Under the pieces are notes generated by a model. The model had not been told where the DNA came from and searched no databases. It was given only the letters and a program-made list of their open reading frames with translations. From the NCBI RefSeq assembly GCF_020360975.1, contig NW_025408668.1:4216001-4280000 (forward strand): 64,000 nt of DNA, written 5' to 3'. Position numbers and translations under genes: made by a program. Source of the stretch: Hirsutella rhossiliensis (taxonomy: Eukaryota; Ascomycota; Sordariomycetes; Hypocreales; Ophiocordycipitaceae). Shown here piece after piece: positions 12,375 to 24,400 of the stretch (position 1 is the first letter of the stretch; each line of letters begins with the position of its first letter).

Positions 12375-12857
12375 AATGCAGAGGTGAATGGCGTCTTTGA
12401 GACGTGCCACCCGGATGCGCCGACTGCCACTACACGAGCCGAAGCAGCCGTCTGCTCAAACTCCGCAGTCCGGCCGAGGACGATTATGCCCAATGTCATG
12501 GTCGTTGGAAAAAACATGCAAGCCAATCAAGAGTAGGGAATCACCACCCGACAGGAGACGGCAGATGAACAATTTTCCAGCTCATCCAGCGCCTTACACA
12601 GAGCGAGGCCGCTTTCTCCATCGCAGTTCGCGAAAAATTGCCTGGAGTTCGTGGAAATCCATCCGTTTCAGGAAGGGAACGGAAGAATGTGCAGGACGAT
12701 CCTAAATGCGATCTTGTGTCGCTACACTGGAGTCATGGTGCCAATCAGCGAGCTTGGGGAAGAGAGGATTGAGTACCAGGACTATCTGCGGACAGACACA
12801 GCACCGAGTACATGTTTCACCATTACGGGGCAATTGAACCGCAATTCGAGGATGTAA
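12375..12857 (+). pseudogene. Fic/Fido-domain protein relic
   Basis: At 12659-12685 the sequence encodes HPFQEGNGR, the Fic active-site signature (HPFx[D/E]GNGR), with FVE before it and MCRTILNAILCRYTGVMVPI after it, as in fungal Fido-domain proteins. About 270 bp upstream, in a different frame, a segment containing ETCHPDAP resembles the N-terminal part of the same family. The joining region has no continuous frame and no good splice pair, and no intact start was found. Fic enzymes transfer AMP or related groups to target hydroxyls. Here the catalytic motif survives but the gene is fragmentary. Confidence 0.6.
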
Positions 12858-14212
12858 TCTAGGGGATGGCGACTCTGACGACGAGGACAACACCGAGGGT
12901 GGCCCTGGCCCCGAGGATTGAAAGGGACGCTGGATATATAAAGGAGAGATCACAAGACGGAGGAAGAATCGACCCACTGGTCCGTTTTCTTTTCGGATGG
13001 GGGACTTGTTGTGAGCCAGTCTGTCGAGTGCTCTCGTATTCAGCTTTGATCAGAGAGTTGGCCAGATGAGATGAACTCGTTACTCAGGGTCAATGCCCTG
13101 GAGCTCAAGCTCAAGCGGGACGTTCGAGAGGTCGCCTAACGATTCATTGGACACGTCAGCGACAAGCTGGTTACAAGCACCAAGACTGGGTCTTGCCGGT
13201 CTTGCCGGTCCCCTAGCCCTCGCTCCCCAAGCCGAGTTGCCTGCGCCAGGGCAGCCTCCATGTCCTGAGCCTGCCGCGTCTGGAGGCGCTAGATGAGGCG
13301 GGTGCTTGGCCCGGTGAGGTCGATGTCTGTCGCATCCGTGCTGGCCAGGGCGAGCCGGCCGTTGATCATCATGGGCGCTTTTGCCACGGCCCGACTGCCC
13401 GGGATGAGCTCGGGGTGCCGGCAAGACCAGCAAGGCTCCTCCGAGGAAGACATGGTCAAGCCCATGATGGTGGCCCCGGCCAATACGCCAGACGAAATCG
13501 CTCGGCGCCGGCAGAGATAGGACCGCAACTGCCTGAGGCCGACGTGGCAGGCGTGGCGCTTGGCCATCACACGGTGGATTCCAATCGTGTTTCTATAACA
13601 CCAGAGAGTCTCCTCGTCATCTAGCCCTCGCAACCGGTTCGAGCGCACAGTCAGGATCCAGAACACCTGGCTCTTCTCTGTACCCTAGCTAGAGACGCCA
13701 GACCCGTCTGTATACGAGGCACACCCAACGCCTGGATAGCTAAGAAGCACAAGCTTTATACTTCCCACTACTCGGACAGCACTATTTGCGACTGTCCAGC
13801 GTCCAACAGATATAGTGAGCATCTCGACGTATTCATGGCTAACCCCGATAGGTCTGACTGACGTCCGGCATCCCTAACAGCTACAGACAGAAGGTGTATA
13901 GAGTCTTTTACGCAACTCCTCCTTGAAGCCCCCGAGTAAACACACCTCGGCTCCCGGGGCAACGCTGCAGCAGCTGCCAAAGACTGGCAGCCAACCACAC
14001 GCAGCCAGCCGCCCTCCATCTCTTCACTCACATTTTCCTCTCACCTCTCTTCCATCGCCCGCTGTCACGCAGAAGCCAGATCAACAGCAACGCGGCAAGT
14101 CTGATTCAGCGCCACGAGCCACCTTGCAGCTGTGTTAACAAGATCACCAGCGCCCGCTTCTGAGTCTTTCCACAACGAGCATACCAAGAGCGCCAGTGGC
14201 AAAGTCAACAAC
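12858..14212. other. Interval with no confident gene
   Basis: No conserved domain is seen. On the minus strand two overlapping frames (13666-13289 and 13433-13080) have protein-like composition, the second with an acidic C-terminus, but I could not link them by a convincing intron. The segment from about 13900 is CT/CA-rich and may be the 5' leader of the small gene that follows. Confidence 0.4.
13080..13666 (-). other. Possible uncharacterised minus-strand coding segment
   Basis: A 125-codon frame (13666-13289, beginning MFWILTVRSNRLRGLDDEE) and a 117-codon frame (13433-13080, ending LELELQGIDPE) overlap in different phases. A GACCGGCAA-type direct duplication lies at about 13193-13215. No domain is recognised. 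The length and composition are the only support, so this may be chance. Confidence 0.18.
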
Positions 14213-14746
14213 ATGCCTGGACAGCAGCAAAGTCTTTGGTATCAACTATTCGCCCTCAAACACAGCTTGTGGAGGGCTCGAGTCGACACCGAGAGCCTTC
14301 GCGCCTGCGAGCAATACATCAACACCGACGACGCTCAAAGGGTGTTCATGGTGACGCGAATGAAGAGGCGGATCCAGGCCGGGTTGTACGTTGCCGTTTG
14401 ACGTCGTCGTCGTCGGCGACTCTTCGCTCACGGATGCGGTGGCAGTCTCGCTTTCCAAGGGTACCCAAACCTCTTTCTGGGCCAGCTCGACGGCCTCGAC
14501 GATGCGGACCAGGTTCTTGAACAGCTCGCCGCCCTGGAGGCTGTAGTCGGCATTCTTTCCCCGGAAAAGATTATCGAGGTGCTCCGTGTCCCGGAAGATA
14601 GAGGCCGCAGCACCCCGCTCGACAGTGCTGAGTATGGTCGTTCGGGAATCGCTGGCCGAGGAGGCGAAGATGGATCTCCCGGGTATGAGATTCGGCCTCC
14701 ATCACGGCTTCTGCTGGTCATGGACATGCCGCGTTATTCGCCTTGA
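14213..14746 (+). CDS. Small unrecognised protein, two exons
   Basis: Exon 1 (14213-14385) joins exon 2 (14446-14746) through an intron with a GTACGT donor and a GGCAG acceptor, keeping frame. The product is about 157 residues. It starts MPGQQQSLWYQLFALKHSL and contains a helical segment rich in Leu/Ala/Asp (LDGLDDADQVLEQLAALEAV). After the TGA at 14744 the same frame stays open to 14970, with a coiled-coil-like segment (EEIRRQRAAINNLQRQLSEL), so the true protein may be about 230 residues with a nonsense codon or a missed intron. I recognise no family. Confidence 0.5.
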
Positions 14747-15742
14747 GAATCCGCCGGCATTGCGCGCTGTGCCCTGCTAATGCCTCGCCAAAGGCAGCGT
14801 AGTGACCAGTCCGTCGACTCGGCCCTGTGGGAAGAGATTCGACGTCAAAGAGCCGCCATCAACAACCTGCAGCGGCAGCTCTCCGAGCTCATCTGCATCA
14901 CCCGAGACAACGGGGGGAAGCCAGACAAACTGCTCGAGTCCGGCAACAAGGTCCATCCTGGACTCTAGCCAAAACCCAAGGCGATGGATTGGGGCGGTTA
15001 GATGGCGCTGAGCCATGTGCTCGGCCGGCAACCATGTCGACACTACGATCCTCAGCATGGCATGGAAGGGCATGGTGGCTAGCCCCCCTTGGGCGATGAG
15101 CGGCGCCGGCTATGTGGGTATCTTCATCGTCTCCTGCAAGCCGAGCGATACTGACTCTGCGATAACCAGCCGCCTCTGCTCATCATGTACGAAAGATATC
15201 GGACTGGATCATGGGACTTTGTCACACTGCGGTTCTGACGGGGCCTGGCGTGTATGAAGAAAGTGAAGTGGCAACACAGACAGCAGATCAACAGAGAAAA
15301 TGGCCTTGTGAGATGGACCAACCGTGAGCAGTTCCTCGCGTTGTGGTGACATGAAGGCGTGTCCCGCGCATGATGTCAACACCTACGATTGCATGCCATT
15401 GCTCGTCATGGCCCGGTGCGGATACTTTGCCGGCTTGGCTTTCGTCTCCTCTCCGTGAATGTTATTGCGGGCTACTGGCATAACCATCTCGCCAACACCG
15501 CCATCCTCTCATCGGGAAACGTAACGCTGCGGCGGCAGAAAGCACACGCACTCTCACGCTGCAAAGCAGACAATGGCAAGAAGCCGTCCTCACATAAAAC
15601 TCCATCCCGGTACCGCCGCCACTGGAGAAGCGGGAAAAGACACAACCGAAGCGCCCTGTCCATGCAGCCGTCTCCAAGCCCAACGCGGGCATCGCCACGC
15701 TATATACACCCGTCCCGTCTGTCCTTGTCCCGAACGGTTCCA
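14747..15742. other. Interval between the small gene and BIR1
   Basis: The first 220 bases continue the frame of the preceding gene beyond its stop (see that entry). The remainder is the downstream flank of BIR1 on the minus strand and holds no recognisable gene. Confidence 0.5.
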
Positions 15743-18721
15743 TTACTCGGCAGAGAGTCCTTCGAGCACATTCATGGCCCTCGTGCCCTCGCGCTCGAAC
15801 TTGCTGACCATGGTCTCGCACTCGTGCTTGAGCTTCTTCTCCGCCTCGCCCGCGTTGAAGTAGATCCACTCCTCCACCGTCATGCCCTTCTCGGGGCTCG
15901 TCAGCTCTTTGCCCTTCTTGAGCATGCGCCCCACCGTGTTCTCCTTGTCCGCGCCGGCCTCGGGAGTTCCCAGCACGGCCTCGAGGTTGACTGCCGTCCA
16001 GGGGGTCGAGCTCTCCAGTCCCGCAAGCACGTTGCGCTTCGTCGGAGAGCCGCGCATCGGCGTCGCCGTGACCGGAGCGAGGACGACCCTCTTCGCCGAA
16101 GTGCTAGCCAGCGGTTTGGACGAAGGAGGTTGGTTTTCCGCATCGGATGATTGCGGCGATGGAGAAGGCGACAAAGCAGCTTGTCTCGCCGAAGGTGCTG
16201 GTGAAATAACCTTGGCCGGCGTGGACCGAGGCTCAGTCAAGTGCTGGGTGGCAGGCTCGGTCGGCGGCGGCATATTCTGCTCTTTGGCGACGGATAGGCT
16301 GCTCCGCTCTTCTTCGAGCTGCATCGCTTCTACACCCTCAGTCGCATCGGCCAGGTCATCTGCTTCTGCCTGTGCTTCATCGACTGCCATGACGGGTTGA
16401 GGCGGTAGTGCTTCCACTGATTCTTTTGCCTTCTTGGACCGCCTTCCGCGTCCGCTCTCGTTGTCGGCGACGGAGGCTTGCGATGCCGGAGATGACTTAG
16501 ATGGGCGGCCACGTGTTCCCTTTGCTGGCTGATCAGCGGGCTCGACAGGCTCAACAGAGTTGGTAGAGACTCGAGACGCCAGTGACGCCTTGGATGGCCG
16601 ACCACGTTTTCCCGTCACTGGCTGCTCGGCAGGCTCGATAAGCTGCACCGAGTGGGCAGAGGCTCGCGACGCCAAAGAAGACTTGGACGGGCGCCGACGC
16701 CCCTTCTTCGCCGGCCGTCCAGCAGCTACGGCCGGTGCGGTGGGTTCCATCAGCTTCACAGAGTCGGTAGACACTCGAGACGCCAGCGACTCCTTGGACG
16801 GACGGCCTCGACCACGTTTGGCGACTGGCTGGGGCGGAGGCGGCGCCTCTGCATCAATCGACTGTTGTGATGCCAGTGAGGCCTTGGAAGGCCTGCCCCG
16901 GCCTCTTTTAGCTGCCCCGGGCCCCCCTGACTCTGCGTCCCTCATTACCGTGTCGGTGCTCCCGACTGTCACATCATGCGGCTCCTCGACTTCCTCGCTC
17001 GGCAGCTCTGGTACTGAGGCTTCCTCTTCAGGGGGCGGCGTCGCTGCCTTTGCCGGCTTCGTCTTGGTTTGCTCAGAAGCCTTGCGCGTGGCGGCCTTGC
17101 GGCCCTTCTTGGGAACCTGCGGCTGCTCTGGCTCATCGACTTGCATCTCCGCTTGCAGAGCCAGCAGTTCCTCTTCCACGGCGGCGTCATCTGGATCGGC
17201 CTCGGCAGGATCAAACATGGCGTAGTCGCCAGAGGCCTGCAGCGCAGCATCCTCTAGATGCTTTTCCACGCCTGGCTCAGCATGATGCGCCTCGACTTGG
17301 TCGTCCTCATCCGACTCTCTAGCGAGGTCGGCTTCCAACTGGCGCTCGATCTCTTCGTCGTCCGGGAACTCGTCAACCGGTGCTCTCAGTGATGCCATGG
17401 ACGCGGTAGAGACGGTCGAGAAGGCTGACACCTGTCGGCTGGTCTTTGCGCTCGATCCCGGATTCTTTCTGCGGCCCGAAGCCTTGCGAGACGGCCCGGG
17501 CGCGTCGGCAATCTCGCTATCGTCGGCAATGACGGTCGAGGCATCGGTGACGGTGCTGCTTCGAGGCCGTGTCGTTCGTTTCTTAGTCACTGGCGCTTCC
17601 GAAATCGACATGCTTGCGTCGTCGACGGCCTCGCTGCCGCGCTTCTTGCCACGCGTAGACTTTGCTGGCTTCGGAGGCGGTGCAACTTCTTCGTGTTCGT
17701 TGGCATCTTCGGTTTCCGCAGGCTCGTTCTTCTTGGCTTTGCTCCGGCTGCCCTTGGCGGCCGCGCCCTTTTTGCCCTTTGCTTTCCTTCCCCCCTGAGA
17801 CATGGTAGAGCTCGTGGTGACGATACTATCGTCACCTACCGCGGTTGTATCTCCAGTTGACAGTGTCTCTGAGGCGACCGATTGAACCGACAGCCGAGAG
17901 GCCTTTGAGCCGCGACTGGCCTTGGCTCGGCTCGTCTTCTTTCTGGTGCCGTCGAATTTCTTGACAAGGACAAAGAAGGCGCACTCTGGTGATCGATTGT
18001 AATGCTCGTCGCTTCCCAGGGGTCAGCATGGAAAGTCAATGGGCGGCGGATCCATGGCGCAGACTCACTATGGCTTATCCCCAGGTTCCCATCCATCAAG
18101 CGCCAGGTCGCAGTAAGTGCACGTTGCCATGTCGTCAGATTCGGCAGTAGGCGTGTATTTCCATCCAGAGTCGGCGAGCTGGAAGAGTCAGCAGAGGGAA
18201 GCCGCGGCGGACGGACCCGACTCACCTGCTTGGTCTTGCACTTCCATCCCTTCTTGCCCTCGTGGGGCCACATGCCCGCAAACGTGGCCTTGCGCGCCTC
18301 GATCATGTCGGGCGAGCTGGGGTCCTGTTGGGCGTAGTCGGCCACTTCGGCTTGGACGGCAGCCACGACAGCCCAGCCGCAGTGGGACGCGTGCTTGAGA
18401 TGTTCCAGGAGCGGGTCGTCGCCCGCCTCCCAGCCGTCGAGGCCTTTGCCGCATAGAAAACAGGTGACATTGTCAGGGAAGGCGGGGGTCGGATTGAAGT
18501 AGAAGCCTGCGTTGGCGAGCTGCCCAAGGCGCCGTCAGTGGAGAGAGCGACAGAGGCAAGCAAGGGAGGCAGCGTACGCTTGCCGGCGCGATCTGCTTGT
18601 GCGGCCAGGTGAGCGCCTTGCCACGGCCGCTGGCAGTCGAGCCTCTCTTCTTTGTGTTCTTCTGAAACGAGGCAAGGCGGGCCTCGTAGGCGATGTACGG
18701 ATTGATCTCGTCGGCGGCCAT
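15743..18721 (-). CDS. BIR1: Survivin-like BIR-domain chromosomal passenger protein
   Basis: Four exons keep frame: 18721-18578, 18519-18226, 18178-18069 and 18011-15743 (about 938 residues). Two BIR zinc domains are complete. The first has Cys68, Cys71, His88 and Cys95; the second has Cys166, Cys169, His186 and Cys193, matching CxxC-x16-H-x6-C. The long middle region is acidic, Ser/Pro-rich and basic in turns. It includes five GRPSK-type AT-hook-like repeats at residues about 550-690. The C-terminal helix (MTVEEWIYFNAGEAEKKL) resembles the segment that binds the INCENP/Sli15 partner. Fungal Bir1/Cut17 acts with Aurora kinase at centromeres and the spindle midzone. The start (MAADEINPYIAYEARLASF) matches family N-termini better than the in-frame codons upstream. 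No frame break was seen over 2.8 kb of coding sequence. Confidence 0.92.
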
Positions 18722-19456
18722 GGCGGCTGATGCGCGTCGGAGTTGGGGATCGGCGTGCTGCGCTGATGGAGGTGGTGGGAATTGTTGGACGCGACAGACG
18801 CGACGCGACAACCGGAGACGATTTAGGATAGCATGTAAAGCATGTCGAGATGGGCGGATGCGAGCGACGGCGGGAGAGTCGGAAGAGTGAGAATGGCTCT
18901 GAGGGAGGCCGATTTGCAGGCTTGAACGGGTGCGGCGACGAAGGGTTGTTGAGGGTCGGGTAATAATGTTAAAGCTGCGACGAGGCGCGTTTGTTTACTT
19001 TGGGATTTATGTGGGGCGGAGCTGGATAAGCCACCGGGGTCTTGGAACGCCGCCAGCGTGGGTCTTTAATATTCGGGTGTCTCTTCCTCATAAAGATGAT
19101 TGATATGACGGGGAGATAGCTTGATAGGTACAAGGTGGTTCTCGATCATGTTTGAATGTTTGTCCAAAGTCCAAGCACCGAGCCACGTAGAAAAAATATG
19201 TGCGGGCGGCATCTGCAGAACGGGGCACGGCCTCAGAGCTGTCGAGAGCGAACTCGTCTGCCTTGACGTCATGGCGGAGGCCATAGAGGACCTTGAACAA
19301 TGCAAATGACTGTGTCGCCCTTGTCTGTAGCATGATGCATCGTCATGTCCACAGGGCGGCTGCACGGTATGCTGATCTGATGCCATGCCCGGGCCAGGCC
19401 ACACGGCCGGCCCCTTTGGTGTTTGGACACCACCTGTTGGCAGTATGACGGACCCC
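18722..19456. other. BIR1 upstream region and flank of the CoA-binding gene
   Basis: The first 250 bases should contain the BIR1 promoter. The rest lies downstream of the CoA-binding-domain gene. Open frames such as 19473-19066 on the minus strand have no recognisable motif. Confidence 0.5.
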
Positions 19457-19969
19457 TTACAGCTTCCCTGCATCCTTCAGGGCCTTCTCGCCGTCGACGA
19501 GCACGCACCAGCCCTCGCTGCCGCGGCCGCCGTCGCCGTACACGACCGACTCAAAGGCCCCCTCGGCGAGGGCAAACTCGAGGACGGCCTCGTCAAAGGT
19601 GCCGGGCTGCATCCAAACCGCCGGAATGCCCAGCTTCTTGGCCTCCTCCAGCACCCCGAGGGTGGCGCCCGGGGGAGTGATGATGGACACGGACGTCTGC
19701 CTGGGGTTGGGCAGGGCCGAGAGGTTGGGGACTGTCGCATAGTCCTTGCCCTTGACCGTCACATGCGGCGAGCCCGGGTTGACGGGCGAGACGTCGAGGC
19801 CGTGGACGAGATACCAAGCGTGGACCGTAGGGCCGTCAATGGGATGAAGCTCGGCCGTGGTTTACTCGCGCGCACCTTTGTGGCCAAACTTGGCCGGGTT
19901 GGAGCTCGCTCCGACAACGGCGAAGAGGGGCGAGGCGAAGAACTTGCGAGCCGTAGCCTCGGTAGCCAT
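19457..19969 (-). CDS. CoA-binding-fold (YccU/CoA_binding_2-like) protein with a defective intron acceptor
   Basis: Exon 1 (19969-19876) encodes MATEATARKFFASPLFAVVG and a nucleotide-binding turn (GASSNPAKFGHK). Exon 2 (19824-19457) encodes the rest of the Rossmann-like domain (PPGATLGVLEEAKKLGIPAV, then VWMQPGTFDEA and VVYGDGGRGSEGWCVLVDGE). The product would be about 153 residues, the normal family length. The intron (19875-19825) begins GTGCGC and would end in GG rather than AG. Joining there restores the expected FGHKV-AWY order, while reading through meets TAA after GARE. So either the acceptor AG mutated to GG, or the gene is no longer correctly spliced. The family binds CoA or NAD-like nucleotides; its role in fungi is poorly known. 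Confidence 0.75.
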
Positions 19970-20195
19970 GGCGTCTTGGTGTAGATGCAGAAGCCTGGTG
20001 ACCTCTTGTTGCTCTCGGATGAGGTCGCTAACGGACGAGAAGTGACGATTGCCGGCCACGCTGGATGCTTCAGACCCCGTTGATTGCGCCCGGGCGAGGG
20101 AATCGGTTCCCCTCTCTTCTTCCGAAACAGCCTCGTCTCCGCTGCCAGCCTTACATCGGGACCCGGAGGAAAATGCGCAACTGGCTCCAGCGCTC

Positions 20196-20290
20196 CGGCC
20201 AATCGCGCGACCGCGGGTGAGCCGGGTAAGCCCCGCGTACCCGCTGCTGTGCGTCGCGCGGCTGGGTGAGCCAGGCATCTCTGTAACTTA
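20196..20290 (+). repeat. Dispersed repeat, copy 1
   Basis: About 90 bp beginning GGCCAATCGCGCGACCGCGG closely resembles 48226-48312 in the same orientation, including the end near ATCTCTGTAAC versus ATATCTGTCAAC. It sits at the transition from GC-rich genes to AT-rich sequence, as expected for a transposon terminus or short non-autonomous element. Confidence 0.5.
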
Positions 20291-21422
20291 CGGAGGAAGC
20301 TTTTAAGAGTCGTATCCCGCGCTAAAGCAACCCCTGTAAGGAAAAGAACGAGCGTACCGAATTTCTATTACTGTATGTTATTTCTTACTAATACCATATT
20401 ATGCTGTCTCCCCTTCTCTCTTTATCATTATTTCCGCTTTCTATATACTAAGTCTAAGAGTCTTGGCCCAGAAGGGCAGAAGCAGTGGTCGCGCTACTAG
20501 ACCCCCCTTGCCACACGGCGTGGGTGCGCACAATGCAGTAAAAGGGAACGGAATTGACTAAGCGATAGCTTCGTTAATTGACCACACATAAGAACGTTTG
20601 GTCCAACAACCAAACAACCAACCAAGGGCCCTAGCCCCGTGACACTAAAATAAGGAATTAGTTCTATCTAGGCTTATATCTCCTTATAGGCTAGCTTTTC
20701 TAGGCTTGCTTTATCTTTTTAGATAATTATTCTAGAATATCTTTCTTATATTCCTTTATAAAGGGAAGTAGATATAGGGGGTTCGTTATATAGTTAACCA
20801 CGACAACGCTCTACGGCTCTCTTCATCTAAGCGTTATCTTCCAAGTACCAATATTCGTGGTCATAACTCAGCATTATATAAAGCACGTCTCGTTCCGGGC
20901 GAATCCGGTGCTCATATGCCTTCTCATTACTCCAAGTCCGAATTCCGCTCTCTCCACCATTCGAGTCTACCGCATCATACAGGACGAGATTACCATGAAG
21001 GAGGCCACCGAGGCCAGTATTATATTTACAGTGACCACGGCTTTTCTGGCACCCTGTATATACTAGATAATCAGAGCCAAGCCACGAGAAGCTTCGCGTA
21101 GGCGAACTTGGGGTTTGATTCCCACAGCATATCTCTTCTTAGTTACCGGACTGGTATTCGCCGCTTTGTTCGGCAGTGCGAGAAATGCACTCCTACTAAG
21201 CGTCCTTGCCTACCACTCCTTCACAGCCTGGAAAGGGGTCATCATGTAATACGTCGAGATCATCGAGGTATCCCCCATTCAGGCCCGGCCTAGTTATAAC
21301 TTATCTCTCCGATATACTCATGGTTTATAGCTTATTCAATTTGTCGATCCCTTGATTGACGCCTATTTTTCTCACCCCGTCAATCAGACGAGAGCCATCA
21401 TTTTTGGACTAGTATCAGTTTT
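20291..21422. mobile_element. AT-rich RIP-like stretch with a retroelement integrase-like fragment
   Basis: From 20300 to 20860 the sequence is AT-rich with many TA steps and no reading frame. From about 21130 to 21235 one frame reads IRRFVRQCEKCTPTKRP, which resembles the zinc-binding CxxC part and following Lys-rich segment of a Gypsy-type integrase. The surrounding frame is interrupted. I take it as a decayed LTR-retrotransposon remnant downstream of the PKS gene. Confidence 0.4.
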
Positions 21423-24400
21423 TCACCTTGCCTTGACGCCGTACTTTTCCTGTAGCAAATCGATTGCCATACTGCCCAAATGCCCCAGTGTCCCTGCATT
21501 TGCAATCCTCGTCACAGTCATGTCAACCCCCATCACTTGATGCCACCAGTTGCTGACTTCGACGCTGACTAACGAGTCGAGGCCCAAGGAGCTTATGCTC
21601 ATGCTGGGATCCAGGTCCTCGGCCGGACGGACTAGGAAGCCGCATATTGTGCGCCCAATCTCTCCCGTCACGAGTTCGAGGCTGGCAGGGTCGTGAAGCA
21701 CCCGAGCGTCTGATGCAACCAAGTTGACGAGATCTCGGATGCCCCCGGTCTCTTTGGCCTCGCCAGTTGCATCCTCTTGAGGGTGGAGCAAGTAATACTT
21801 GCCCATGCGAAAGTCCCGCTTCCAAGTAATACGATTGTCCGTATGCAACAAGGGCTTTGGCGAGTTCAACCCGAGGACAAGCTCGCGCAAGCAACTATAC
21901 GTTTTTGCCTTGGTCGAAATGGCCGTCCAGTCACTCCTCCCCGGCTGAGATTGGCTGATGGCCACCTGAATAGAGTCCATCATTTGCTGTTCCTGCACCG
22001 TGTAAAAGTCCTTGTCCCGTAGAGAGTCGAGTAGCGCGGGCCGCTGGGCGGCGTAGCCTATCCCCTTCATGAGCCCGACGTCGATGACGGAGCATGGCAG
22101 CTTCAGACGGTGGCGGTACTGCACAAACGAGTCCTGGAATGCGTTTGCGGCTGCGTAGTTGGCCTGTCCGACAAAGCCACCTGTCGAGCTCGTCGAGCCG
22201 AGGAGGATGAAAAAGTCGAGTTTGGTGCCCAAGAGGGCTTGGTGGAGATTCCAAGTTCCTTCAACTTTGGGGTCCTGCACCGCAGTCCAGTCTTGGTAAG
22301 TCATCTGGGAAAGAAGCTTGTCCTAATCATTCTTTTCATTAGCTTCTTTACCCCTCTTCTGTCCTCAAAGTGCCCATCATTACCTTGAGGACCATGCACA
22401 TCTGGAAAAGGCCGGCAATGGGAGAAGGCGCAGCCTCCACGGCCCGTTTCACATCAGCCAAGCTGGCAACATTGCCAGTTACGGCAACTGCTCGGCAGCC
22501 CTGGGACTCTAGTTCTCGCAAAACTCCTGGTCCTCGGACGAGGCTCCGGCAGAGCGAGAGAGAAAGACGAAATGTCTAGCTCCGTGCTCCACGGCCCACG
22601 TTGCAATTGCTTTGCCTAGGCCTCCCAAGCCTCCCGCAAGAAGATATGTGGACTGATCTGACAGTGATGGGCTCCAGTAAGTCGTCTTGGCTGGGAGGGG
22701 ACTCTTGTCCTTGGACACAGAGATGATAATCTTTCCAATGTGCTGCCCGCTTTGCATGTAGCGAAATGCATCAGCTATGTTATGAGCCGGGAACACATGG
22801 CGCGGTATAGGCTTGAGGTGGCCTTGCTGGTAGTATTCGACCAAGGCCTCCATGGTTCTACAATGACGGAAAAGGTCAGCCAGCCAGTTGCCAAGACTGT
22901 TGTTTGCTTCATCATATCTGTGGAGTCTCACCTTTGGATGAGGTCAGGGCGGTCATTTTTTAACAGGTCCCTATCCACACCGTGAAAAGACCGATTCTCG
23001 AGGAACGGGTGGAGAGCTAGAGAGCCGTGACCGATCAAGTCGGACTTGCCAATCTCCACCATCTTTCCGTGTTTAGCAACGCACTGCCAAGAGGCATGTA
23101 GTAAGTCTCCAGACCGAGAATTGAGCACCACGTCGACGCCGCGGCCGTCGGTGGCTCGTAGCACGCCTCCAAGGAAGCTCGTGTCGCGGGAGGAGAAGAT
23201 TTTGTCTCGGGGAGTCCCGCAGTTGACGACTAGATACTGGACCTTTTCGTCGCTCCCGGTAGTGCAATATATCTATCGACATGTTTCAAAGGTTTGAACT
23301 CTGTCAGCGAATCAAGACATGAATTGACAAGAAACGATATTACCTCGAGCTCCAGCATTCGGCAAACTTGGAGAGCAGCAAGACCAACGCCTCCACAAGC
23401 CGAGTGAATCAAGATGGACTATTGAGTCGAGGCGCGTTAGTGTTCCATAACAAGCGCTGTGGCATTGAACATGATAATCACCTGTCCCTTTGACATGTGC
23501 CCGACGTTGAAGACGCAGTAGATTGCCGTCATGGTAGCAACGGGGAGGCTGGCAGCGTCCTCCAAGCTCATGCCGTCAGGCACGCGAACAACTTGGCGAC
23601 CGGGCATTCTCAGTTGTGTTGCAAAGCAACCATCACCATAAGCCATGACGCTGTCTGCGACTTTGACGTGGCGGACCGACGATCCGACGCGAGTGATGAT
23701 GCCTGAAGCCTCGCCGCCCAATGTGGCTTCCAAGGGCGCTAGCATGCCCATGGCATTAAGGAGGTCCTGAATAAAAACAATCATCAGCACTGAGCGCCCC
23801 GCGGGGATTCCTAATGGCCGTTATACATGCCCTAAAGTTCAACCCCACGCAGCCAACTTCAACCTCCAGCTCGTCGTCTGCTAAAGGCTTTGATTCCGAA
23901 TTGCATCGACGCCAACCAAGAGTATCTAATAATCCTGCCTGGCCAATCTCCAGGCACATTGGGCCATCATCGTCGACAGGAGCCTCCAGCTCGTCAGACA
24001 GTTGAAACCAGTCGTAGCGGCCAACGTAGACGACCTTGTCGTGAACGGCAAATTCCCGGTCCGCATTGTAAAGCTCAAAGTTGACCTGTTCCTGGATCTT
24101 GTTAAAGACGGCCAAGACAAGGGGAAGGACATTGGGGTCAAGTGTCTGCAATTCCAACGTCGAAAACTTTGACCAAACCTCGTTCCGTATTACTCGGGCC
24201 GCTCCAATTGTCATTCCGTAGTGAGGGTCGGCGCATTCAATCTGGGCCGGCCGGGTGAGCCAGAAAAGACCGCCCTGGATTTTCGAAATATAGGCTACCA
24301 ACGCCTCGAAATCGGCCTCGGACATGTCGTGGAAGAAGGGGGTTTCCAAGTCAATGCAGGAAACAACATTCCGACCAAAATCCTGGTTTGTGTCGCCGAG

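Noticed and set aside
16560..17798. Long plus-strand frames opposite BIR1
   Set aside because: They are antisense shadows of a gene with two clear BIR domains and consistent exons.
21108..21140. tRNA-like TTGATTCCCAC segment
   Set aside because: No cloverleaf can be built; it lies in retroelement debris.
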